Both the position numbers and the translations under genes were made by a program. Shown piece by piece: positions 41,010 through 49,832 of a DNA stretch of 64,000 bases. Position 1 is the stretch's first letter. The number at the start of each line of letters is the position of its first letter. The notes under the pieces are model-generated. The model was not told the origin of the DNA and made no database searches. It worked only from the letters and a program-made list of their open reading frames with translations. Source of the DNA: Myxococcales bacterium (lineage in GTDB: Bacteria > Myxococcota_A > Bradymonadia > Bradymonadales > Bradymonadaceae); the NCBI GenBank assembly GCA_007120035.1, contig SKON01000154.1, positions 1 to 64,000 of the forward strand, given 5' to 3'.

Positions 41010-42178
41010 TCCGCCTCCCCGCGCTCGAATCGATCCAGTTCAGTCGTCTTCGTCACCTCCACCTCCTCCGCGGAACTGGCCTCATCAAGATCTACGATCT
41101 GACGGCCGCCAGCGTAGTCCCGGGTGCGATACTTCGTGATCCGGCCGATTTTTCGAACGATCTCGGAGATCCTCTTGGCGTCGTCATAGATCTTTCCCGC
41201 CACCCGATACATCTCGTCTTCCTCGTCCACCTGACGTCGAAGAAACTCCGCGTATCCCAGCAAGCTCGTCAGGGGCTGGTTGAGCTGATGAGCCGCCGCA
41301 CCGGCCACCTCCACGACCACGGCCTGCCGCTGACTCTGCTCCAGATTCTCCACGGCCTCCTGGAGGCGCTCCTCGATCGCCACCTGCTCCCGCAGGTCCG
41401 TGAAGATCCCCACCGTGGCGATCTCCTCCTCTCCCTGATGGACCAGCGCCGCCGAGATCTCCACGGGAATCAGCTCCCCGGTGGTGCTCACCACCACCTC
41501 CCGGAGGCTCGCGATTCGCCCCGGCCCACCGTGATCGTCGCCGCGTATCAACCGCATGATCCGCTCCGCCCCTCCCGGCGGATAGAGCTTGCCCACGTGC
41601 ATCCCCAGAGCCTGCTCCTGAGACCACCCCAGCACCTTCACCGCCGACGGGTTGAAGAGCACGATCTCCCCGGATCTCCGGGCGGCGACGATGGCATTGG
41701 GGCTGGCCTCGATCACCCGGGACAAGAACTCCAGGGTCTCCAGGGCCGACACCCCGTCGGGGGAATCCAAGGGCAGCGGGCCGCTACCGGATCGATTCGG
41801 TCGCCCCAGCGCCCACCTCACCCTCCGGGCCAGATCCTCGTGGATCCGCTCGATCTCCACGGCGTCCACGATCTCCGGCAGGAGCTCCTCCACGGTCTCC
41901 ACGCTCTCGGGGCCATAGAGCAGCACCACGGGGATCCCCGCAGAGGCCTGAAACTGCTTCCGCAACACCAGCAGCTCCTCAGGTGCCACGGTGTTCTCCG
42001 AGAGCCCCAACACCAACAGGTCCGGGATCTCCCGCCGGGCGTGGAGGATCGCTCGCCGAGCGTCGGCGAAGCTGACCACCTCACCGAGCCCCCGCCCTCT
42101 CAGCGCCGTCACCGCCGCATCGAGGATCCCCTGCCGGGCATCGATCACCCACACTGTCGCTGGTCTTGTGCTCGTCAC
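41006..42178 (-). CDS. Pseudo-receiver/PAS/HisKA protein lacking an ATPase domain
   Basis: 390 residues. Residues ~8-120 have a receiver fold, but the phospho-acceptor position reads 'LLVLGLSEN' (Gly in place of Asp). A PAS domain with PAC follows ('VIEASPNAIVAARRSGEIVLFNPSAVKVLGWS', 'GIFTDLREQ'), then a HisKA helix pair with 'GAAAHQLNQPLTSLLGYAEFL'. The chain ends ~65 residues later with an acidic tail, so the HATPase domain is missing. It presumably dimerises with, or is phosphorylated by, the complete kinase encoded next (4-base overlap). It lies 33 bases from the outer-membrane protein gene. Confidence 0.9.
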   Translation of the reverse strand: MTSTRPATVWVIDARQGILDAAVTALRGRGLGEVVSFADARRAILHARREIPDLLVLGLSENTVAPEELLVLRKQFQASAGIPVVLLYGPESVETVEELLPEIVDAVEIERIHEDLARRVRWALGRPNRSGSGPLPLDSPDGVSALETLEFLSRVIEASPNAIVAARRSGEIVLFNPSAVKVLGWSQEQALGMHVGKLYPPGGAERIMRLIRGDDHGGPGRIASLREVVVSTTGELIPVEISAALVHQGEEEIATVGIFTDLREQVAIEERLQEAVENLEQSQRQAVVVEVAGAAAHQLNQPLTSLLGYAEFLRRQVDEEDEMYRVAGKIYDDAKRISEIVRKIGRITKYRTRDYAGGRQIVDLDEASSAEEVEVTKTTELDRFERGEAE

Positions 42179-42211
42179 GAGCCCTCCCGGGCCGGTCCAT
42201 GAAACGTTTCG

Positions 42212-42778
42212 TCAGAAATAATAGCGGGCTCCGAGCGCAATGTGTAGCAATTGTACCTGCAGGAACGCCGGATTCCGGATTCCCCGGGGTCGAAAGAGCA
42301 CCGCCAGCGACGGGCTGATCTCCACAAAGAACTCCACGGGCGCGATCTTCAACTGCCCCGACACCCCTCCAGGAAACCGCACCCCCACCCCCCGTCGATA
42401 GAACGGGACCAGGGCCTCGAAGTCGTCGTCGTACACCCGGGTCTCCCCCACGTTGAAGAGCCCCATGGCCCCGGCCCCCCCGTACAGGCTGATCCGGAAG
42501 TCTTCTGTCTCCGCCAGCTCCGCCCAGTCCAAGATCAGATCGGCCGCCACAAAGAGGGTCCCGTGAAACCCGGCCGCGAAGAACGGGAACCCACCCAAGT
42601 GAGCGTCCACGGCCAGGGTGTCGCTGAGGTAGTACTTCCCGGTCACGCTCGTCGGCGCCCCCAGGCTCACCCCGAGCCCCCACTTTCCGGCCTCCGGCAA
42701 CGCGTCCTCCGAGGCCTCCACCGACAGGGGGAAGATCACCAGCGCCACACACATGAACCACACCCACGAAGGTCTCAT
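42212..42778 (-). CDS. Small outer-membrane beta-barrel protein
   Basis: 188 residues. Signal peptide ending 'SVEA', followed by beta-strand-like segments ('WGLGVSLGAPTSVTGKYYLSDTLAVDAHLGG', 'RISLYGGAGAMGLF', 'LHIALGARYYF') and a terminal Phe. It fits an 8-strand outer-membrane barrel. The ATG overlaps the stop of the FAD oxidoreductase gene by 4 bases. Function unknown; it could report envelope state to the two PAS proteins encoded downstream (inference). Confidence 0.8.
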   Translation of the reverse strand: MRPSWVWFMCVALVIFPLSVEASEDALPEAGKWGLGVSLGAPTSVTGKYYLSDTLAVDAHLGGFPFFAAGFHGTLFVAADLILDWAELAETEDFRISLYGGAGAMGLFNVGETRVYDDDFEALVPFYRRGVGVRFPGGVSGQLKIAPVEFFVEISPSLAVLFRPRGIRNPAFLQVQLLHIALGARYYF

Positions 42779-44421
42779 CCTTCCATCTCCTCCAGTATCT
42801 GCTCCGCGATCCGAAGCCCATCGATCGCGGCGCTCACGATCCCCCCACCATACCCGGCCCCCTCCCCGCAGGGGTAGAGCCCGCCCACCGATGGCGACTG
42901 GTACCGGTCGGGATCTCGCAGCACCCTCACGGGCGCGCTGGTCCGAGTCTCGGCCCCGATCAGGAGCGCGTCGTCGGTCACAAACCCCTCCATCTTCCCC
43001 TCAAACTCCTTCAAGCCTTGCCGCAGCGCCTCGATCACCACCCCGGAGTAGATCGAGCTCAGGTCTGCCGGCCCGATCCCGGGTTTATACGTCGTTCGTC
43101 GCACCTCCGTGGAGGGCCGATCGGCCAAGAAGTCCGTGACCCGCTGGGCGGGAGCGATAAACCCGCCGCCCCCCAGCCGATACGCCTCCCTCTCGGCCTC
43201 ATGCTGCAAAACCATCCCGGCCAGTACTCCCCCCTCGGCCTCCGGTCGCTCCGCGAAGGGGGCGAAGTCCCTGGGCGATACAGTGACCACCAGGGCGGCG
43301 TTGGCGAAGTGGCCGCGACGGCTGGCATGACTCATCCCGTTGACGCAGATCCCCTCCGGCAGCGTATGGGAGGGCACCACCTGCCCCCCGGGGCACATAC
43401 AGAAGCTGTAGACCCCCCGGTGGTCGTCCCCGTCGCCGAAGTTCGCCGCCAGGCGATAGTCCGCAGACCCCAGCTCCGGCGCCTCGGCGTACTTCCCGTA
43501 CTGGATCTCGTTGATCAACGCCTGCCGATGCTCCACCCGGAACCCCACGGCGAAGGGCTTCTGCTCCATGGCCACGTCGATGCCCACCAGGTGCCTGTAC
43601 ATCTCCCGGGCCGAGTGCCCCACGGCCAGGATCACCCGATCGGCGTCCAGGACCTCCCCATCCCGCAGCCGCACCCCTTTGACCATCCGGTCGCCGTGGA
43701 CCTCCTCGACCTCGATGCTCTCCACGAACGCACCGAACCGCACCTCGCACCCCCGGTCCGTCAATCGAGCCCGGAACGCCTTGCACAGCCGCACCAGCCG
43801 GTCCGTCCCCAGGTGGGGCTTCCCCCTCACCAGGATGTCCTCCGGTCCCCCGAGGGCCACGATCGTCTCCAGCACGTGGCGACCCCGGGGATCCTTGACC
43901 CGTGTGTAGAGCTTCCCGTCGGACCAGGTCCCGGCTCCCCCCTCGCCAAAACAGATATTGCTATCCTCTTTCAGCTCTCCTCGATGCATCAGCCCCGACA
44001 CATCGCGGCCCCGAATCTCGACGGGCTGACCGCGATCCAAGAGGGTCGTCTTCACCCCGCTCTCGGCCAACCGATGAGCGCAGAAGAGGCCCGCCGGGCC
44101 AGCGCCGATCACCACGACTCGCTCGTCGCTCTTCACGTCGAACCGGCCAGGAGGGGCAGCCGGCTCCGGTCGGGGGCGCACGTTGCCGGGCAACGACGAC
44201 TTCAGAGACGACGGATCCACCCAGGCGTCTACGTGGTACACCTTTCGGGGCCGACCGCGGGCGTCCAGGCTCGTCCGCACCACCTCCAGGTCCTGGATCG
44301 CAGCCGTTGACACCCCGAGCCGGTCCGCGACCGCTCGGTGGAGCTCCTCATCGGGAGCCTGAAAGTCCAGCGTCACCCCGTCGAGGCGTAGCCCCTTTGA
44401 CTTGTCCCGCTCGTCGCTCAC
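42775..44421 (-). CDS. FAD-dependent oxidoreductase of the COG2509 group
   Basis: 548 residues from the GTG that overlaps the upstream stop (GTGA). N-terminal ~100 residues, then the dinucleotide site 'VVVIGAGPAGLFCAHRLAESGVKTTLLDRG', 'GEGGAGTWSDGKLYTRVKDP', 'AVGHSAREMY', 'FCMCPGGQVVPS' and the closing 'GLYPCGEGAGYGGGIVSAAIDGLRIAEQI'. This matches the uncharacterised FAD dehydrogenase family COG2509. The substrate is unknown. It is coupled at both ends (to the PknK-like kinase and to the outer-membrane protein). Confidence 0.9.
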   Translation of the reverse strand: MSDERDKSKGLRLDGVTLDFQAPDEELHRAVADRLGVSTAAIQDLEVVRTSLDARGRPRKVYHVDAWVDPSSLKSSLPGNVRPRPEPAAPPGRFDVKSDERVVVIGAGPAGLFCAHRLAESGVKTTLLDRGQPVEIRGRDVSGLMHRGELKEDSNICFGEGGAGTWSDGKLYTRVKDPRGRHVLETIVALGGPEDILVRGKPHLGTDRLVRLCKAFRARLTDRGCEVRFGAFVESIEVEEVHGDRMVKGVRLRDGEVLDADRVILAVGHSAREMYRHLVGIDVAMEQKPFAVGFRVEHRQALINEIQYGKYAEAPELGSADYRLAANFGDGDDHRGVYSFCMCPGGQVVPSHTLPEGICVNGMSHASRRGHFANAALVVTVSPRDFAPFAERPEAEGGVLAGMVLQHEAEREAYRLGGGGFIAPAQRVTDFLADRPSTEVRRTTYKPGIGPADLSSIYSGVVIEALRQGLKEFEGKMEGFVTDDALLIGAETRTSAPVRVLRDPDRYQSPSVGGLYPCGEGAGYGGGIVSAAIDGLRIAEQILEEMEG

Positions 44422-47400
44422 GTCGCCTCTTGAACCGGCGGGAGCAGCCCCTTCGCGCCCACCCGATAGGCCCACTCTCGGCCTCGCTGGAGGAGCTTCG
44501 CTCCCTGGGGAATCTGTAGTGTCACCATCACATCGCCGAGGGCCATCAGCACCTCGGCCCGCTCCGCCACGAACCCTTCCCCTCGCTCCAGGGCGTCGAC
44601 GACCACCATCATCTGCTCTGTGGCCCCTCGCCGCACCTCTCGTTTCCGCATCACCAGGCTCCCCAGGAGCAGCGCCACCCGGTGTTCGTCCAACTCATGA
44701 CCCAGCTTCTGCGCCAGGCAGAACGCCTCCACCGCCCGGCGGCGGGCCGTCGTTGAGCTGCCCAGGTCGGTCAACGTCCAGGACAACTGAAAGAGGGCCT
44801 CGATGAGCTCGTCGGGGTCGACGTTCACGGTCAACAACTGCACGGCTTCCCGCAACCGATCCATGGCCTCCACGGGGCTCCCCATTCGCCTCAAGTCGGC
44901 GCCATACCACCCCAGGATCATTCCCAACACCATCGCCGGGCACCGTTGCTCGGCGATCTCCAGAGCCTGCTCATGATACTTCAGCGCTTCCTGGGGTTCT
45001 CCCAAGAGGGTCTCCACCCGGGCCAACACCCCCAGCCCCAGAGCATCCCAGCTGGGCGCTCGAACCACCGGGCGAGCCGCCAAGAAGTCCAGGAGCACCT
45101 CTCGGGCCGCCATCAGGTCCCCTTCCGCCATCAGGCATCGACCCAAGAGTACCGGGTCCCCTTCACATCGGTCGCGACAGGCTCCAGTCTTCCCCTCGGC
45201 CAGGTCCAGGGCCCCCACCTCTCCGTCCAGGACCCACTGCACCCACTTGGAGAGCCCCGACACCAGCCCCCGGGCTCTCTCAAAACAGGTGCGTGCCTCT
45301 GGGAGTTCCACACGCCCCGCATAGGCTCGCCCGAGCTTCACATGCAAGAGCGCCTCGCCGACCTCCCCCTCCACCCCGGCCAGGGCCCCCTGGTAGTGCG
45401 CGATGGCGTCCACAAACTCCCCCTCCTCCATAGCCAGGTCGCCGGCGAGCTCAAAGAAGGGCCATGCCTTTCCGCTCCGGCCCCCCTGTTGCAGATGATG
45501 AGCCGCCTCCAGCGCGTCTCCCCGCCCCACCTGCCAGCGCTTCGCCAGGAGCTCCCCGATCCGGCGATGCAAAGCCCGCCGCCACTCCGGGCTGGTCATG
45601 TCCACGATCGCCTGCCCCAGCTCTCGATCGAGGACCTCCAAGAACCTCCCCTCCGTCGTCAGCTCTGTGCGCACCAGGTGGCGCCACTCGATCAGCTTCA
45701 GGGTGCGCTCCGCCTCCTCCGTAGAGCTCCCCCCACGGCGAAGGAGCGAACGAGCGTCTCTCCAGGCGATGGGCCGCCCGATCAACGAGAGCAACTCCAG
45801 CGCCTCCCGGCCCCCGGCCCCCACCGAGGTCAGGCGTCGCCGCATCGACTCTCGGGTCGATCCCGGCACTCCCGCCGCCTGGATCTCCTCCACCCTGCCG
45901 GACCACCGCTCCGCCGTCGCCCGCCGGAGCATCCCGGTGTCGATCAACCACCGACAGATCTCCTCGATGTACGACGGCCGGCCCCGGGCCGCCCGGGCCA
46001 CGTCGTTCAACCAGTCCTGGCTGAGCCCTCGAAGCCCCAGCCGATCCAGAAAGAACCCCGACACATCCGTCAGGGTCACCCCCTTGATCGGCATCTCCTG
46101 GACCCCCTCGCCACCACATAGGAGCGCCCGCACATCTCCGGGCTCGGCGGTGGCCACCACATCCGGACGGTCTTTGGACTTCGTCGCTCGAAACCACTCG
46201 ACCAGCATCTCGATCGACGGCTCATCGGCCCGCTGCAGCTCATCGATAAAGAAGATCACCTTCTGCTTGCCCAGACTGGCCACGGCCTCTTCGATGGCCG
46301 ACCGGATCCAGGCCTGCTCCACTCCGGGCAGCACGTTCTCCCCGGGGGTGACGACCTCCAGGTCCGTCAACAGCCGCCGCACCTGACGTGCCGTCTCGTA
46401 CTTCTCGACGGAGAGCACGTCGTGGCTTCGCGCGAGCTCCATCACCTGGGTCAACATCCCCAGGATCAACCCGAAGGGCCGGGGCTGTCGGGGCACCGCG
46501 ACGGGGAGCACCAGATGGCCACTGAGCTTCGCCGAGGACTGCACGTCTTGGAGCAGCCGGGTCTTGCCCACCCCCTCGGGTCCCGTGATCAGGTAGAGCT
46601 GCCCCTGGGCTCGCCCGGCATTGACCGAGAGCCACTCCAGAAGGAGGTCGTCTTCCTCGATACGACGAGCCAGAATACCGCGCTCGAAGTATCCCCGGAT
46701 CACCGGCGACGCCGCCACGTCCAGGGAGTTGGCCATCGCCCCCTTGCCGGCGTCCTCAAAAAACGCCGAGTCTCCGGCCAGCGCCTGCAGCGCTTCCCCG
46801 GCGTCGGCGTAGTCCAGATCCGGGACCTGTCTCAGCAGTGCCATGGTAAATCGGCTCAACTCCAGGGGGACCTCATCGTTGAGCCGATGGGGCTCCGGCG
46901 GGCGAAAGGTCTCCTCCGACGTCGGTGGATCCTCCTTGGTCCGTGGCCCGAAGGGCAGCACTCCACAGAGCGCGTAGTAGAGCGTCACCCCCAGACTGTA
47001 GAGGTCGCTTCGCCGCTCGCCACGCGCTCCCCGGATCACCTCGGGCGCCATATACGACCGGGTCCCTCCCCGGAGGGTGTCTCGCTTGGGGTCCATGCTG
47101 GAGAGCCCAAAGTCCACCAGCTTGCTCATCGGCCGGGCCGACGCGTCATCGAGCCACAGGAGCATCAAGTTCGCCGGCTTGATGTCCCGGTGGATCATTC
47201 CCATCCCGTGCAGATACGCCAGTCCCTGGAGCACCTGAATAGTCAGGTCCGTCAGCGCCGCTGGCTCCAAAAGCGCCCGGGCGTCCTGGAGGCTGAACCC
47301 GTCGATGTACTCCTCGGCCAAGAAAACACCCCCGTCGGGGAGCATCCCGTAGTCGTAGACCCTCACCAGGTTGGGATGGTCGAGCTTGGAGAGGATCTCA

Positions 47401-47606
47401 AACTCCCGGCGAAGCATCTTCCCCTGCACCGTCTCATAGGCCTCGGCGGAGAGCACCTTCAACGCCACCTGGCGCCGGTCTTCCCATAGATCTTCGGCCA
47501 GATACACCGAGCCACCGGCCCCTCGGCCCAGGGGCTTTACGTACGCATACCGCCCGGCAAATACCTTCGTCCCCTCCGACCTGCGCCGCCGCGACCGCGC
47601 GTTCAT
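44418..47606 (-). CDS. PknK-like Ser/Thr protein kinase with ATPase and TPR-rich region
   Basis: 1062 residues from the ATG after TTGAGGTGCTC. Kinase domain ~20-275: Gly loop (27-33), Lys50, 'HRDIKPANL' (139-147), DFG (165-167), all present. It is followed by an AAA/STAND-type ATPase with Walker A 'GPEGVGKT' (~342-349) and Walker B 'VIFFIDELQRAD', then helical TPR-like repeats to the end. This is the PknK/Pkn architecture, common in myxobacteria; the STAND module probably clusters the kinase on ligand binding. It is cytoplasmic with no TM helix, and leads the operon with the FAD enzyme, barrel and PAS proteins. Confidence 0.94.
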   Translation of the reverse strand: MNARSRRRRSEGTKVFAGRYAYVKPLGRGAGGSVYLAEDLWEDRRQVALKVLSAEAYETVQGKMLRREFEILSKLDHPNLVRVYDYGMLPDGGVFLAEEYIDGFSLQDARALLEPAALTDLTIQVLQGLAYLHGMGMIHRDIKPANLMLLWLDDASARPMSKLVDFGLSSMDPKRDTLRGGTRSYMAPEVIRGARGERRSDLYSLGVTLYYALCGVLPFGPRTKEDPPTSEETFRPPEPHRLNDEVPLELSRFTMALLRQVPDLDYADAGEALQALAGDSAFFEDAGKGAMANSLDVAASPVIRGYFERGILARRIEEDDLLLEWLSVNAGRAQGQLYLITGPEGVGKTRLLQDVQSSAKLSGHLVLPVAVPRQPRPFGLILGMLTQVMELARSHDVLSVEKYETARQVRRLLTDLEVVTPGENVLPGVEQAWIRSAIEEAVASLGKQKVIFFIDELQRADEPSIEMLVEWFRATKSKDRPDVVATAEPGDVRALLCGGEGVQEMPIKGVTLTDVSGFFLDRLGLRGLSQDWLNDVARAARGRPSYIEEICRWLIDTGMLRRATAERWSGRVEEIQAAGVPGSTRESMRRRLTSVGAGGREALELLSLIGRPIAWRDARSLLRRGGSSTEEAERTLKLIEWRHLVRTELTTEGRFLEVLDRELGQAIVDMTSPEWRRALHRRIGELLAKRWQVGRGDALEAAHHLQQGGRSGKAWPFFELAGDLAMEEGEFVDAIAHYQGALAGVEGEVGEALLHVKLGRAYAGRVELPEARTCFERARGLVSGLSKWVQWVLDGEVGALDLAEGKTGACRDRCEGDPVLLGRCLMAEGDLMAAREVLLDFLAARPVVRAPSWDALGLGVLARVETLLGEPQEALKYHEQALEIAEQRCPAMVLGMILGWYGADLRRMGSPVEAMDRLREAVQLLTVNVDPDELIEALFQLSWTLTDLGSSTTARRRAVEAFCLAQKLGHELDEHRVALLLGSLVMRKREVRRGATEQMMVVVDALERGEGFVAERAEVLMALGDVMVTLQIPQGAKLLQRGREWAYRVGAKGLLPPVQEAT

Positions 47607-47775
47607 GAGCACCTCAATTTTGCCTGGCTGTTGCTTGTAACTTCTCAGACCTCACCACACCATGCCACGGTCTGAACCGCCGCTCAATGGCCTGTTGACG
47701 CGATCCTCTCTGCCTCGCCGTTTCTTTCGCCTCGAGAAGTCGCTATCATCGCAGTCCCTGAATGAGACCCCTGCC

Positions 47776-49404
47776 ATGATTCATGACCGCCTATATCTCG
47801 CCCTTCACCGCGCGTCCCTGGCGGCTCTCTTGGTCTTCTTGCTGGCCGGCTGTAGCTACTCGCCACCCGAAGGTCGCCCCGACCCGACCCCCGAGATCCC
47901 GGGCTCCGACGCCGGGCACGACGCAGATGACCCCGATACGGACGACCCCGGCGAGCCCGACGCCGTGCTCGACCCGGAGATCTCCGACCCCACCGACGGC
48001 CCTCGCCTGATCGAGACCGGAGACGAAGGCTTCTTATTGCGGGGGATCGTACTTCAACAAGATCAGATCCTCGATCCCGGCGAAATCCTGGTCATCGGTG
48101 ACCTCATCACCTGCGTGGCCACGGACTGCTCCGACGACGCCCAGGATCTGGAGCTCACCATCATCGAGACCGACGGCGTGATCTCCCCCGGGCTCATCGA
48201 TGCCCACAACCACGTCACCTATAACTTCCTCCCTCCCTGGATTCCCAGCCCCGAGGGCTACTTCGGCAATCGCTACGAGTGGATGGACAACTACCACTAC
48301 CGGGCCCACGTCGCTCCCTTCGCCGACAACCGCAGCACCGGGACCCACTTCTGCCCGGCCGCCAAATGGGGAGAGCTCCGCTCCTTGCTCCACGGTACGA
48401 CCACCATCCAGGGACAATCCCAGATGCAGCGCTGTATCCGGGGAATGGTCCGCAACGCCGACAACGCCTACCATCACCTGCAGCACAACCACATGCGCAC
48501 CACCATCGCCTCGCCACGGGATATCACCGACGACCAGGCTCAAAACTACATTCAGAGCTTCGAGGCTGAGACCAACCCCACCACCCGACTCGCCATCCAC
48601 ATGGCCGAGGGGCACACGGGCAATCACATCGAGCACGAGTTCGAGTCTTTCGCCGGCCGAGACCACCGGCCGAACCGCCACCAGGGGATCTCCCTCCTGG
48701 ATTGGGGCACGGCGATCCTGATCCACTCCATCGCCTTGACCCACGTTCAGCTCGAGGAGATCTTCCTGACCCACTCCATGATCGTCTGGTCCCCTTCGAG
48801 CAACCTGGCCCTCTACGGACAGACCGCCCCCATCGAAGCGATCCTTCAGTCCGAGATCCTCACCGGCCTCGGACCGGACTGGACCGTTTCCGGCGCCGCC
48901 GACATGCTCGCCGAGATGCGCGTCGCCTACCAATACGGTCGCGACAACGACATCGAGCTCCTGACGGCCCGCCGCATCTGGGACATGGCCACCTGGGAAG
49001 GCGCCATCGTCGTCGGCCTCGACGAGTTCATTGGCCGCCTCGAGCCCGGGATGATCGCCGACATCACCATCTTCGGTCGCGACGCCGAGGACCCCTACTA
49101 CGCGGTATTGGAGAGCCGGGCCTGGGATATCGAGCTCGTCATGATCGGCGGCGACGCCTACTACGGCCACGAAAACCTCGCCACTGTCGGCCGAAACGAC
49201 TTCTGCGAGGACTTCGACGCATGCGGCCGAGCCACCTTCGTCTGCGCCATGGAGGGACCCGACGCCGACGACCGCGGCGACGAGACCGTCGACGACACCC
49301 GCCAGCAGCTCCTGGCCATCCTCGACGGACTCCCCGACGCCCCCGAGGATCAACAATACGACCGGGCTGACGAGCTCCTCGACTTGGTCCTCTGCGACCT
49401 CTAA
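47776..49404 (+). CDS. Amidohydrolase-family lipoprotein
   Basis: 542 residues. ATG start gives a signal peptide with lipobox 'LLAGC' near residue 27, then an acidic Asp/Pro-rich linker. Catalytic fold: 'VISPGLIDAHNHVTYNF' (HxH metal site), 'GTTTIQGQSQ', 'AIHMAEGHTGNHIEHEFESF' and 'LLIHSIALTHVQLEE'-like segment with metal His, and 'WDMATWEGAIVVGLDEFIGRLEPGMIADITIF' at the C-terminal end. The enzyme is probably an exported hydrolase of cyclic amides or related compounds. A 427-base stretch with a long inverted repeat lies downstream. Confidence 0.92.
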   Translation: MIHDRLYLALHRASLAALLVFLLAGCSYSPPEGRPDPTPEIPGSDAGHDADDPDTDDPGEPDAVLDPEISDPTDGPRLIETGDEGFLLRGIVLQQDQILDPGEILVIGDLITCVATDCSDDAQDLELTIIETDGVISPGLIDAHNHVTYNFLPPWIPSPEGYFGNRYEWMDNYHYRAHVAPFADNRSTGTHFCPAAKWGELRSLLHGTTTIQGQSQMQRCIRGMVRNADNAYHHLQHNHMRTTIASPRDITDDQAQNYIQSFEAETNPTTRLAIHMAEGHTGNHIEHEFESFAGRDHRPNRHQGISLLDWGTAILIHSIALTHVQLEEIFLTHSMIVWSPSSNLALYGQTAPIEAILQSEILTGLGPDWTVSGAADMLAEMRVAYQYGRDNDIELLTARRIWDMATWEGAIVVGLDEFIGRLEPGMIADITIFGRDAEDPYYAVLESRAWDIELVMIGGDAYYGHENLATVGRNDFCEDFDACGRATFVCAMEGPDADDRGDETVDDTRQQLLAILDGLPDAPEDQQYDRADELLDLVLCDL

Positions 49405-49832
49405 CGACGTTTCAGAACCCCCGTCGTTGAGTGTGATCCACGCCGATCGGTTGGCAGCCCGCAGCGGGCCTTGGCCCGCGAGGACCCTCGGGCGTAGCCC
49501 GACTCACCGAGCCTTGTGGCCTTGGCCCGAGGGGAGGTTCCGCGCCGCCCTCTATCTCCGTTACACAAACCGGTCCTCCTCGGCGGTTCGTCCACCAACG
49601 ACCCCAGGAGACGATTCTGGCACCTCTCCTCGGGCCTAGGCCACGAGGCTCGGCGAGTCGGGCCTGAAACAGCGGCCCGAACGTCCTCGCGGGCCAAGGC
49701 CCGCTGCGGAATGGTGACATTCCTACCGACAGAAACCAATTACACCCCGTCGATCTCCCCGGTTGAACTCCCTGTGAAACCCAGGTAGAAACAAAAGGTC
49801 TGCTCCGTTCCACCCCATGAGAGCTACCGATC
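49405..49832. other. Non-coding stretch holding the long inverted repeat
   Basis: The 428 bases between the amidohydrolase and the outer-membrane gene contain no credible reading frame. The outer parts (49405-49458 and 49710-49832) show no promoter or terminator that I can support; the middle is the inverted repeat listed separately. Confidence 0.7.
49459..49709. repeat. Long inverted repeat, possible structured RNA or small non-autonomous element
   Basis: The outer 27 bases of the two arms (49459-49485 and 49683-49709) are perfect reverse complements. The inner parts (49498-49537 and 49623-49662) pair with four mismatches in ~41 positions, two of them G-U compatible if transcribed on the plus strand. 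The loop is ~85 bases. Each arm also holds short palindromes such as GGGCCTTGGCCC-like runs. No target-site duplication or transposase seen. Confidence 0.88.

Noticed and set aside
41006-42178. PAS/HisKA protein as a pseudogene
   Set aside because: The frame is intact with good coupling on both sides, and the missing ATPase domain is not present in any frame downstream, where a full separate kinase begins.
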